From the NCBI RefSeq assembly GCF_022682495.2, contig NC_071396.1, positions 57,553,159 through 57,617,158 on the forward strand: 64,000 nt of DNA, given 5' to 3'. Position 1 is the stretch's first letter, and each line of letters opens with the position of its first letter. A model generated the notes under the pieces. That model searched no databases. It saw nothing but the letters and a program-made list of their open reading frames with translations, and was not told the DNA's origin. Below, piece by piece: positions 30,056 through 39,560 of this stretch. The position numbers were made by a program, and so were the translations under genes. This DNA comes from Desmodus rotundus (Eukaryota; Chordata; Mammalia; Chiroptera; Phyllostomidae).

Positions 30056-31140
30056 TCCAATATCATTACCCTCACTATCAGCACTATGGCTATACCAGTC
30101 GTTCCCACCAGTGTATCATTCCCACCACTTTAAGCAACCCCACCATTTTCCATTACTATCACAGTTACTGCCAGCTAACCATTATCACACATCAGCACTT
30201 ACACTTCCATAACCAGCAGTACCACCATGATTTATATCAGGGCCATTATTACCACTGCTCATGTCACTCCCATTATAACCTGTAGCATACTGCAATATTG
30301 ATGACTTCCTCTCCTCTCCAAGAGTATTGTGTGTCTCGAGCTGTTCTTGAGATATGCAGAATCTTCCTAAAGGAGTGCCAATCCCCACTCCTTTGACAGT
30401 GGCTTTGACCATGTGTCATGAGAAAGAGTGGCATGCATCTCATCCCAAAAGAAGTTTTAAGAGGTATCCCAAGTTTCTACCAGCTCTTACTTGCATCCTC
30501 TCTGCCATGAGGATAGTATGTTTCAGATTACATCCACTTCTTTGGCCTGGATCCAGAATGAGAAGACATGTGAGTGGAGCCCCAGAAACTGACCCATGGG
30601 TGTTGACAAGTAAAGTGGATAAGAACTAAATCTCTTTCATAAGGCACTGACATGTGTGGGTTGTTACTGTAGCAAAGCTGTATAACATGCAACCACTATT
30701 ACCTCGCTGCCTTCATCACCACCATTACCAACTTTACCACCTCCAGGATCACTATCACCACCACTAACAGCTCTGCTAGTAGGCACTTCCATCACATTTC
30801 CATTATCATTATCAGCAAAACATCTATCACCACTGGTTTCACAATTACCATCACTTCCACTGTTACCATAAACTAACACTCTACTGCCACCATAAGTTAC
30901 TGTCTCCACCAACATCCTTGGTCACCATCACCTCCACTAGCACCACTTTTGCCATTATCAACTTCATTATCACTACCACAATTACTGTCCTGCCATCACC
31001 ACTACCTTCACATCAATACTGCTACCCTAAGTACTTCTACTATCTTAACGATACTTTATCTGTCACCATGCATACCCCACTTTGTCACTGTCCCCAGTCA
31101 CCATAGTCAACAACAGCACTACTCTCAATGTCATCGTCAT
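30056..31140 (+). repeat. Second CAT/CAC triplet-rich region, interrupted
   Basis: Triplet-like sequence at 30,056-30,290 and 30,680-31,135, separated by about 390 bp of ordinary sequence. It is more decayed than the first tract but of the same composition. Confidence 0.65.
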
Positions 31141-31575
31141 AGAGAATTGTATAGGGTGGGTATTTTTCCCCAGCTCTAGTGAACAGGCCTGCCAAGAACA
31201 GGTTCTAACTACAGTAGTAGAAATATAGTTTACAAAGATAGAGAAATATTTTCATCTGTAGTTATATCCAGTAGAGTTATTCTGTCATTCATTTCCTCTA
31301 ACAAGTGACATGAATTATGTGTGTTAGCCAGTGTGGGTGGTTAGTTGTGGGCACAGAGAGCAAGTGTTGCTTTTGTAAGTTATGCAGGGGTGACAGCATT
31401 TATCTCTAGGTTGAGTTTGCAAAGTGTTTCCAGATTATGCTTTCATTCCTCCTGGCAGCTAAAATTGGTGAGCACATGCTGTCCCCTGATAGGTGCCAGG
31501 AACCTAGCACCAATGAGTACTGAAAGGAAAAGAGAATAACGGAAAGTAGTGATGAAGAGGGATGAAGACTAGAAA
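31141..31575. other. Intergenic sequence, nothing recognised
   Basis: No repeat or gene supported. Confidence 0.4.
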
Positions 31576-31578
31576 TAG

Positions 31579-31793
31579 CCCTGACCAGTGTGGCTTAGTT
31601 GGTTGGGTGTTGTCTGGCAACGTGAAAGGTTACCAATTTGATTCCCAGTCAGGGTATATGCCTGGGTCGTGGGTTCAGTTTCTGGTCAGGGTATATACGA
31701 GAATCAACTGATCAATGTTTCTCTCACATTGATGTTTCCTCCCTCTCCTTATCCTCCCTTCCCCTCTCTCTAAAAATATCTTAAACTAGAGAC
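31579..31793 (+). mobile_element. VES-type bat SINE (sense copy)
   Basis: Reads in the forward direction CCTGACCAGTGTGGCTTAGT, then GGTTGGGTGTTGTCTGGCAA, GATTCCCAGTCAGGGTATAT and TGTTTCTCTCACATTGATGT, and ends in a CT-rich/A-rich tail. The head derives from a tRNA, and remnants of box A (TGGCTTAGTTGG) and box B (GGTTACCAATTTGATTCCC) are visible. Confidence 0.9.
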
Positions 31794-31961
31794 AGAAAGA
31801 AGAGAAAGAAGGGAAGGCAGGAAGGAGGGACAAAGGAAGCAAGAAAGAGAAATGCTATCTCAGTTAAGACTCAGTTTTCCAAACAGCTAAGTTCCTCACT
31901 GGAATGGTTGGTAGTTTAGCATGTCCATCTTCACTGGAGGTGAAGGTAGGAGTAGATGCTC

Positions 31962-31994
31962 AGTAATTAACACTAATCAGTAGTGTTAATTACT
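31962..31994. repeat. Perfect 14-bp inverted repeat (hairpin)
   Basis: AGTAATTAACACTA, loop ATCAG, then TAGTGTTAATTACT. The arms are perfectly complementary. Confidence 0.9.
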
Positions 31995-32069
31995 ATTTAT
32001 AAAAATGTTCCAACATCAGAACAAGAATTTGAAAAATATAAATGCAAATAATTGGCTACCTTATTTATC

Positions 32070-32510
32070 TTACTAATTTCCTAGAGCTACCATAACAAAT
32101 TATCACAAACTAGATGGCTTAAAAATTTGTTCTCTCACAGTTTTGGAGGCTAGAATTTCAAAATTAAAGTGTCATCAGTGCTGCAGTTCTTCCAGAGTCT
32201 TTGAGGGAGGATCCTTCCTTGCTCCTTCCAGCTTCTGGTGACTGTGGCTTTCCTTGCACTGCATCACCCCAGTTTCTGCCCCTATCATCATATTGTCTTC
32301 TCTCAGTGTGTCTCTTTGTATCTCTCTTAGAAGGGTACTTGTCATTGACTTTAGAACCAACTCAGATAATCATGGATGATCACTTCTTCAGATCCTTAAT
32401 TTAATTACATCTGCAAAGATCCTGTTGCAAATAAGGTCACATTCAGACTCTGGCCATTATGACAGGGGCATATCTTTTTTGGGAGAGGACCACTATTCAA
32501 AGTCTATACT
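32070..32510 (-). mobile_element. MLT1-type (ERVL-MaLR) solo LTR relic
   Basis: The plus strand reads CTACCATAACAAATTATCAC, GATGGCTTAAAAATTTGTTC, CTCTCACAGTTTTGGAGGCT, and later AATTACATCTGCAAAGATCC with AAATAAGGTCACATTCAGAC. These are the reverse complement of MLT1-type LTR landmarks. Only LTR sequence is seen, with no internal region. Confidence 0.7.
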
Positions 32511-33090
32511 GGCTAATCTATTCTTATTTTCAAACCCTATTTTTCTTTCCAGAATTGAGTGAAAAGTTTCTTTAAATTTGCTGTCTACTACAGTCTCAGA
32601 CAACACTGGGTTTGTATTTCCCTCTCTCTTCACTGACTTGTGTGACCTTAAGTACCTTGCTACACATCTCTGAGCTTCATTCATTCAAGCTTTGAACTTC
32701 AAGGTTGAACTGATTGCTAGGCACTATCCTAGATGCTGACAAACATCCTTACCTTTGTGGGGTTTACCTCTGTGGATCTGATGAGGTAATGGGGCACAAG
32801 AAGAATGAACTCTTGCCCCCATCCTGCCTGAACCCCCACTTAGGGCCCCCTCACTCCATACTAACAACCCAGCCATTGGACATATCCCAGGAAGCCCTTA
32901 CTCCCCTTGGCCACCATCACTGACCTTCATTGCCCACATGAGCCTGGATCCCATAGCTTATCCCAGGACTCAGCCAATAGCCCCATCATTACCCAGCTCT
33001 GCATCTCAGTACACTCTGGTGGCCAGCCTTGCTCACAGGGGTGGACCAACATGTGGGGTGCTGCCAAGTCCAGACCTGGGGGTGGATTTG
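32511..33090. other. Sequence 5' of DNAJB8
   Basis: MIR-like text near 32,590-32,690 (TGTGTGACCTTAAGTACCTT, CTCTGAGCTTCATTCATTC) and another old-repeat phrase near 32,710. No gene supported. Confidence 0.4.
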
Positions 33091-33104
33091 CCCCACCCAA
33101 GGGC

Positions 33105-33240
33105 TGATGTCATAAAGAACCTGGCCTCAGCTCTGCAGGGGAACCTGCCACTGCCTGGCCCCACAGCATCAGTGTCTCTCCCCTCCCCCCACCTCTTTCA
33201 GTGGAGGTGTTCCGAAAGCTGGTATTATGAAAAGGTAAAC
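33105..33240 (+). promoter_or_regulatory. DNAJB8: Candidate DNAJB8 promoter and 5' leader exon
   Basis: TGATGTCA (33105-33112) is one base from a CRE and is followed directly by CATAAAG, a TATA-like box. A splice-donor-like AAAG/GTAAAC lies at 33,234/33,235, and an acceptor-like CACCTCTTTCAG at 33,201. CRE-type promoters used by CREM are common in testis-biased genes, and DNAJB8 is mainly testis-expressed. The exon structure of the 5'UTR is inferred. Confidence 0.35.
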
Positions 33241-33398
33241 TCGCTGGGCAAAGCCACGCCCAGAGACAGCATAGTCCAACAAGATCCCTACTCAGCGACC
33301 CACACCAGCTGCTGCCTCCTCTACACCCACCCCAACCATCTGGTCCTTGGTGCCCATTTCACCTTCTCCTCCACCTCTGCCTCTACTCCCTGCTGGGC

Positions 33399-34100
33399 AT
33401 GGCTAACTATTATGAAGTGCTGGGGGTACAGTCGAGTGCCTCCTCAGAAGACATCAAGAAGGCCTACCGAAAGCTGGCCTTGCGCTGGCACCCTGACAAG
33501 AACCCTGACAACAAGGAAGAAGCTGAGAAGAAGTTCAAGCAGGTGTCTGAGGCCTATGAGGTCCTGTCTGACTCCCGGAAGCGCTCTGTCTATGACCGAG
33601 CAAGCTGTGACAGCTGGGTAGCTGGTGGTGGGGCCAGTACCCCTTACAACAGCCCCTTTGGCACTGGCTACACCTTCCGAAACCCTGAGGACATCTTCCG
33701 TGAGTTTTTCGGTGGCATGGACCCCTTCTCCTTTGACTTTTGGGCTACGCCCTTCAACAGTGACCGTGCTAGTCAGGGTCACAGCCTGAGGGGTGCCTTG
33801 TCTGCTGGCTTTGGTGAGTTCCCAGCTTTCATGGAGGCCTTCTCAGCTTTCGACACACTGGGCTGGGGTGGGAGTGCTAGCCGTACCACCTTCTCATCCA
33901 CTTCCTTTGGGGGCTCTGGCTCTGGCAGTTCAGGGTTCAAGTCGGTGATGTCATCCACTGAGATGATTAATGGACACAAAGTCACCACCAAGCGCATCAT
34001 GGAGAACGGGCAGGAGCGTGTGGAAGTGGAGGAGGATGGGCAGCTCAAGTCATTGACCATCAATGGCAAAGAGCAGCTCAAACGGATGGACAACAAGTAA
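33399..34100 (+). CDS. DNAJB8: DNAJB8, class B J-domain (HSP40) co-chaperone
   Basis: The frame is one uninterrupted run of 233 codons (human has 232) starting in GGGCATGGC. Residues 1-69 form a J domain with helix [13 protein letters not shown], the HPD motif at residues 31-33 that activates HSP70 ATPase, and helix [17 protein letters not shown] Gly/Phe-rich linker follows ([18 protein letters not shown]). Next comes a Ser/Thr-rich stretch ([18 protein letters not shown]), which in DNAJB6/B8 drives oligomerisation and binding of amyloidogenic polyglutamine clients. The C-terminus ends [10 protein letters not shown]. Paralogues DNAJB6 and DNAJB3 are similar; the intronless CDS and location next to GATA2 on the same strand point to DNAJB8. 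No defect seen. Confidence 0.96.
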   Translation: MANYYEVLGVQSSASSEDIKKAYRKLALRWHPDKNPDNKEEAEKKFKQVSEAYEVLSDSRKRSVYDRASCDSWVAGGGASTPYNSPFGTGYTFRNPEDIFREFFGGMDPFSFDFWATPFNSDRASQGHSLRGALSAGFGEFPAFMEAFSAFDTLGWGGSASRTTFSSTSFGGSGSGSSGFKSVMSSTEMINGHKVTTKRIMENGQERVEVEEDGQLKSLTINGKEQLKRMDNK

Positions 34101-34182
34101 TTGTGGCCACCCAGGCCCTGCACCTGCCACCTGGCTGCAACTGCAGGCTTAGGGTTAATAAACATGCCAAGTGAGTTCATGG
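34101..34182 (+). other. DNAJB8: DNAJB8 3'UTR with polyadenylation signal
   Basis: A very short 3'UTR. AATAAA at 34,157-34,162 lies 57 bases after the stop and is followed by a GT-containing stretch. Confidence 0.7.
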
Positions 34183-34555
34183 AAACACCTAGCCAAGCTT
34201 CAAGGGTGGAGGGTGTCTAAGTGTACCAGCACAGTGTTGGCACTGGCATGAGTGGATGTGCAGAGGACTCTGTGCCTCTGGGCCTGTGGGTACCACCTCC
34301 CAAATTTGGTATGCTGGGGGGAAGATGCAGGAGTGTTTCTACAGGTGATTTATGATATCTCATCTGTATTGTCTGGGTTGAAAAATGCCATGACTATCAG
34401 TCCATCTCTGGCCAGCCCTGTGCCTCCATACCCTCTATAAACTCTAGTGTGGCCTCATCATTCTCACAGGGCTTTGGGTCCAACTTCCAACCCCTGATCC
34501 CTGCAACGAGTCTTCTTGTGTGGTCATTGTGCCAAAGCCCACATTTCATCATGTT
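34183..34555. other. Intergenic sequence, nothing recognised
   Basis: No gene or repeat supported. Confidence 0.4.
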
Positions 34556-34559
34556 ACCT

Positions 34560-35085
34560 ACCTTGCTTTAAACCTTCAGTGGCACTCTCTGCTCTAAGCA
34601 AAAGACCTCAGGCCTCATCCTCATCATGAGGCCTTGGTGATCTGGCCTTGCCCACATTCCTGGTCTCATCTCCCACCAACCCTCACTCTCTGAGCTGCAC
34701 CTATACTGTCCTTTCCTCTGTTCCTTCATTGTATCAAATGCCTGAGTCTCAGGACCTTCACAAATGCTGCTCTCCCAAGTGAACATCCACTCATCTTCAG
34801 GCCTTTGCTCAAACATCACTTCTTTAAGGAGTTCTTCCCTGACACCCTGTTCTGAATTAGCTCCCTACCTGCCTGCTCTACATTCTTAGAGTTCCCTCAC
34901 CTGTTTTTCCATGGTCCTTACATTTTCATCTGGGTGACTATTTGGAAGATATGTGCATCTCAACCACTCTGAGGTCCAAGGGGGCAAGGCCTGCACCAGC
35001 CTTGTCCTTCGTTGTGTCCCCAGAATCTAAGCAATGCCTGGCACAAGGGGGCAGGGCCCATATTTGTTAGAAGAATGAATGTTTC
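34560..35085 (+). repeat. L2 LINE 3' region relic
   Basis: Landmarks in order: CTTCAGGCCTTTGCTCAAAC, GGAGTTCTTCCCTGACACCC, GGGGGCAAGGCCTGCACCAG, GCAATGCCTGGCACAAGG, and the end AGAATGAATG. Confidence 0.65.
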
Positions 35086-35089
35086 AGGG

Positions 35090-35460
35090 TGTTGGTGGTG
35101 GGGGTATGGTGTGTAGGGGCGTGTGGTATGTGTGGTGTGGTATATGTGTGATATGTGTGAGTGGAGTGTGGTGTGTGCAAGTGTATGTTGTGTGTGATGT
35201 GCTTTGCGGGGGTGGTATATGTGATGTATGTGGTGTTTGTGATGTGGTATGAGGGTATGTGGTGTGTGTAAATGTGATATGTGAGGCAGTGTCGTGTAAG
35301 AGGGTGTGGCATGTATGTCATGAGGTTTGTGTGCTGTGGTGTGTGTTGTGGTGTGTATAGGAGGTGTGATGTGTGTGGGGTTGTGGTGTGTGCGTGGTGT
35401 GGTGTGTGTGATGTGTGTGGGTATATATATGTGAGTATTTGGTGTGGGGGGTTGTGTGGT
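35090..35460 (+). repeat. GT-rich minisatellite-like tract
   Basis: Irregular GTGTGGTATGTG, GTGATGTGTGTGGTG and similar units run for about 370 bp. Threonine/histidine-rich (minus) and Cys/Val/Gly-rich (plus) open frames are by-products. Confidence 0.85.
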
Positions 35461-36810
35461 GATTCCAGGCAGGGCAATAAAGGGAGGAATTGGGTGGTGG
35501 GGCAGGAGATGAGAGACAAGAGGTGGGCCTGCTCAGTGAGTTCCAGAGACAGTTTGGGGTAGAGGCTCCTGCCTACCTCTGTGGTGCTCCTGACTTGGAC
35601 TTGAGGGTGGGCAGCCTTCAGAGTTAGGGCAGGCTCTGGACATGGTAGACACATATGAGAATTACTAGCAGGTATTCTGAGGACTGGGACCCTCTTGTAT
35701 GATTTCTCAAATGATACCCAAGTGACCCTATATGGGTGGGCAGTACTGTGTCATATGCATGGCCACTATGCACACATCTCTGTCTGTGTATTTGTGGCAT
35801 GGAGTAGAGAACAGTTTGATTATAGTCTGCAGCCCCAGGAAACTATAAACTTCTCAAAAATAGGAGGTCTATTCTACTCATTGCTATTCCCTAGCATCAA
35901 ACTCAGGGTGCTATATGAAGGTGTTATGTGGACATGTTTGTGTACATTTTTTCTATGAGCTGGGGGTGAAGTGTCTATACCTGGCCCACAGGGCTCTGTC
36001 CTCAGCACTGTATTCTCAATATTGGTACCTAAGATTTGAAGGAGCTACAAAAGGCACAGGCCTCACATTCTCTGATAATACTCAGCTGAAAGGGAGCAGA
36101 TCTGAGAGCAATTGCCCAATTAGAAATAAGAAGATGCCCAACCCTGAAAACTGGAGTAAATAATTATTCTTTAAAGAGAAGAACGAAGTTAGGCTGAAAA
36201 GACCCAGCTGGATCAGCAGTGGGTGGGTCCCAACCTGTGTGTGACCGGAAGGTGTTAATGTAAAAGTGCCTGGGAGGTCTTATGTGACCTCAGGAAAGGG
36301 AGGGTTCTTCAGAACTTCTGATCCACTTTGTGCTCAGCTTCAGGCCTTGTCCTGGTAGAGGGGTAAGAGCAGCATGGGGTGGGTCTAGAGATGGTGGCTA
36401 AGGTGGGAAAAAGGTTGGAGACTCCACCCTCTCAGGAGCTGGGGAGACTCAGCATGGAGAAAGGCAGCCTTGTGGACTCCAGTTGCTGTCACCAAGTTTC
36501 TGCAGGGATATTTTAGACCAGGAGATCAGATGAGTCTGAGGCGCAGAGACCAAACCTAGAATTCACTAGATGGGGTAGATGTCAGAAGAAGTAGGCCCTG
36601 TGGAAGCAGAGCTTTCTCCAAGTCAGAGCAAGGCAGATTCTCTGAGGGGGAATGAAATGTTATGGGAGGGGTGCTGGTGCTGAAGAAGGGGAAACTGTGT
36701 TCTGATTACCTGTGGGCCTACTGAGTGTCAGTCTTTTTAAAATATGTATTTTAAATACATTTTTATGTTGAAACAATCTCAAACTTAAAGATGTGTCAGG
36801 CTCTTTTAAT
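35461..36810. other. Intergenic sequence, nothing firm
   Basis: No supported gene; short open frames only. Confidence 0.4.
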
Positions 36811-36814
36811 TGAA

Positions 36815-37170
36815 TGCAATTCAAGAAATATGTATTGAGCCCTAGGGATACAGCAATGGACAAAGCTGTTAGATTCTTACCTTGTGGAGCTGACTCTGTT
36901 TTGGTGGAGAAGATAAGCAGGTGTGTAGACTATTGTCCCCTGTAGTAATGAATGTGAGAGAGGAAATACAAGCAGGTAAGCTGATGGAGAAGGATGGGGC
37001 CAAATGATGGGCAGGGGAGTTTTAAATCAGGTGGTCCTGGAAGGCCTCTCTGAGGAGGTGGCATTTATCAGAAACTGGAATGAAAGTGATATCATGGACC
37101 ATAAATCTATCAGAGCAAAGACCCTGAGGGAGGAACAGGCCTGTTTGTTTGGAGGAAAAGAAATAAAAAG
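36815..37170 (+). repeat. Ancient dispersed repeat, family not assigned
   Basis: TGTATTGAGCCCTAGGGATA, CAGCAATGGACAAAGCTGTT, GGAAGGCCTCTCTGAGGAGG and ACCCTGAGGGAGGAACAGGC are successive landmarks of one old, very abundant mammalian repeat. The same family appears at 19,196, 55,540 and 56,690. Confidence 0.5.
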
Positions 37171-39130
37171 GCCAGTGAAGTGAATACATACAGTTTTATT
37201 TAATGTTCACAACTCTCCCAGACTGTGGTCATTGACCCATGTTACACAACAGGAAACTGAGGCCTGAAGAGGAGTTCCTGGGGGATTGGAATCCGAAAAG
37301 GAGGTGATTCCAGGTTTCAGGGTTTAGGGCTGATTAGTGACAGGGTCTCTGTCATTAATTAGTTTCCCAGGTTGGAAAGAGAGGAGTGTGGGCATGACAA
37401 GGAAAGGTGCTAGGAGTGCCAGTGGACTGGGACCTAATCAGATTTTGCTAAGTCATGCATCTCAGCTCCTAGCCCAGTGCCTGGCATGTATTAGGTATTC
37501 AATTTAAGTAATGCGAAGTGAAAGAAGATGGAAACAGACTGTTCCAGGGAATGGCAAGTATGCTCAGAGGACAACCTCTGGAGCTCATGATGGGAGAAGA
37601 TGCTAGGAGGCCTTGAAACAGGGGAGTGTGGAGCCTGAGCACAGATGCACCTGGGGAGGAATTCATCCCCATTTCTAGTAGAGCTGGGATGAGGAACACC
37701 CATGGTGGGAGGGCTGAAAGCCCAAAGGTGTGTCTGAGTGATAGTTCTTCCAGGGGAGCTTGTTAAAGGCTTTTTCTAGAAACCCAAGTGGCATCACCCC
37801 CAAAATCTTTTGGGGTTGCAAAGCCCCTTGGGTGCTGCAAGTGCCCTGTCCAGGAGGACATAGTAGATAACCTGGATGCTCAGCTACACTTCCAGGCTCA
37901 GTCTAAGCTCTGGCTGGGTGCCACCTTCAGGAACCCCTGGGACAGGCTGGCAGCTGGAGGTTCCCTAACCACATTATCCAAGGGGCAAGAGAGTCCCAAG
38001 ATGCACAGACGGCTGAACCCCACCTTCCAGTCCTGCAGGGACTAACTTCATCAAAACCCCCACTACAGCATTAACCACCTGACCTTTGCCCCTGTCGACA
38101 TGCTAATTTCACCTCTGGCCAGCTGAGGTTTTATCAAGCGGGTCTGCTTAGTTCTGACAGCTGCTGGGAAAATCCAGTTACAGCTCAGCAGCCCAGGTGG
38201 TTGCATGTTCCCGGGGTTGGGTGCACACCAGAGATTTGGGTGCTTGTAAGGCACTGGTGTTCTTGAACACCCTAAGGTCTTCAGGGCCAAGGCTCATTGT
38301 CCGTACTGCCTTCCTTTCACAAAGCCTCATACCTGAAGCTAGGACCTTCCTTCTCCAGCACATATCATCAGGGCATTCCCCTGCTTCAACTCCTCTTGTG
38401 ACTACTGAACATGGCAGCTGATGTACCTGGCTGGCTAAGCATCTGAAATGTCCTCAACTACCTTGCTAAATCCTTATCTCAACCCTTAGCCCACTTGACA
38501 GATGGAGAAACTGAAGCCTAGACAGGCCGAGGAGCAACTATAGCTGCACACCCAAAAGTCCAATTCCCTACGTAGCATTCAAGGCCTCCGCTGCTTTTCC
38601 AGGCACTGCCTGTTCCAGGCCCTTTCAGTGTCCACATCTTGTGCACACTGTTCCCTTCACCTGGGTCACTCTTCTCATCTCCTTTTGGCCTGTTAAATTT
38701 ATTTTTGGAGGACTTACTCCATATCACCTCTGTGGGAAAGCCCCACCAAACTGCACCAGAGCAGGTCATTCTGAACTTGACCAGGAACCCCTTCTGGATC
38801 TGACTGTGTATAGGGTGCTGGGACTGTAGCAGTGAGGAATCCCGGTGGCCCTCCATAGTGTCCCCACAACCCGGCACTCACAGCCTGGCTTGGGACCTGC
38901 TGATCAGGTCCAGCGTAGTCATGCTTCCCACAAAGGAAGGCCCTGAGCATGGGGGTTATGCTGTGGCCCCTCTACTGGCCCAGACCTAGCCCCAGCATGG
39001 ATCCTGCCCCTCTACTGGCCCAGACCTAGCCCCAGCATGGATCCTGCCATATGTGGGCTGTTTGTCATCACACCAGACTCATCACTGGCCTCCCTGACTG
39101 TTCCTTTCCCCTCATACCTTTTCTCATCCC
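37171..39130. other. Intergenic sequence with MIR/L2 scraps
   Basis: MIR-like phrases near 37,245 (CACAACAGGAAACTGAGGCC) and 38,500 (GACAGATGGAGAAACTGAAG), and L2-like text at 38,590-38,830. GATTAGTG and CATTAATTAG motifs near 37,330-37,360 and a CAGCTG-rich block at 38,095-38,190 could be regulatory. A 40-bp tandem duplication lies at 38,966-39,045. No gene supported. Confidence 0.4.
38966..39045. repeat. Perfect 40-bp tandem duplication
   Basis: The unit beginning GCCCCTCTACTGG and ending ATGGATCCT occurs twice head to tail without a mismatch. Confidence 0.95.
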
Positions 39131-39139
39131 AGCAGCCAG

Positions 39140-39560
39140 AAGGATCTTGTAAAAACTTAAGAGTTTTACAAGACAAAGTAAAAGCCAAAGTCTTCATGGT
39201 GGCTCACAAGGCCCTGTGTCATCTGGCCCCCGTGACCTCCCTGGTTTCCCCATTGTCTGCTCTGCTCGAGCCTCAGCAGCCTCTTCACTGCCCTGCAAAC
39301 ACACCTGGCACATCCTGCTTCTTCCCAGGATCTTTATATACCCCTCCCTCCCCTGTCTCCTTTCAGGTCTTTGCTCATCTTTTACTGTCTTCCTTACTTT
39401 CTGTTCTTCAGCGCCCTCCCCACCTATTTCTTGTTTCAGAACTTTAGCACACACTGACCCCACTGCCTGAAATACCTATCCCTGTCAGCCCCAGCCAACT
39501 AACTCCTACCAACCTCATCTTGCCTCAGATGCCACTTTGCCAGGGAGGCCTCAGACCTCC
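39140..39560 (+). repeat. L2 LINE 3' region relic
   Basis: CACAAGGCCCTGTGTCATCT, CCTTTCAGGTCTTTGCTCAT, CCTGAAATACCTATCCCTG and GATGCCACTTTGCCAGGGAG follow the order of the L2 3' end. A near-palindrome lies at 39,146-39,172. Confidence 0.65.

Noticed and set aside
28790..31140. Possible CRISPR-like or regularly spaced repeat array
   Set aside because: Units are irregular triplets without fixed spacers, and the DNA is mammalian.
31579..31660. A functional tRNA gene
   Set aside because: The box A/B-like text is the decayed tRNA-derived head of a VES SINE; no cloverleaf with an acceptor stem can be formed.
32938..33621. 227-codon open frame overlapping the DNAJB8 start on the same strand
   Set aside because: It runs through the DNAJB8 5' leader and then the J-domain DNA in the wrong frame. 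Low-complexity translation, no domain.
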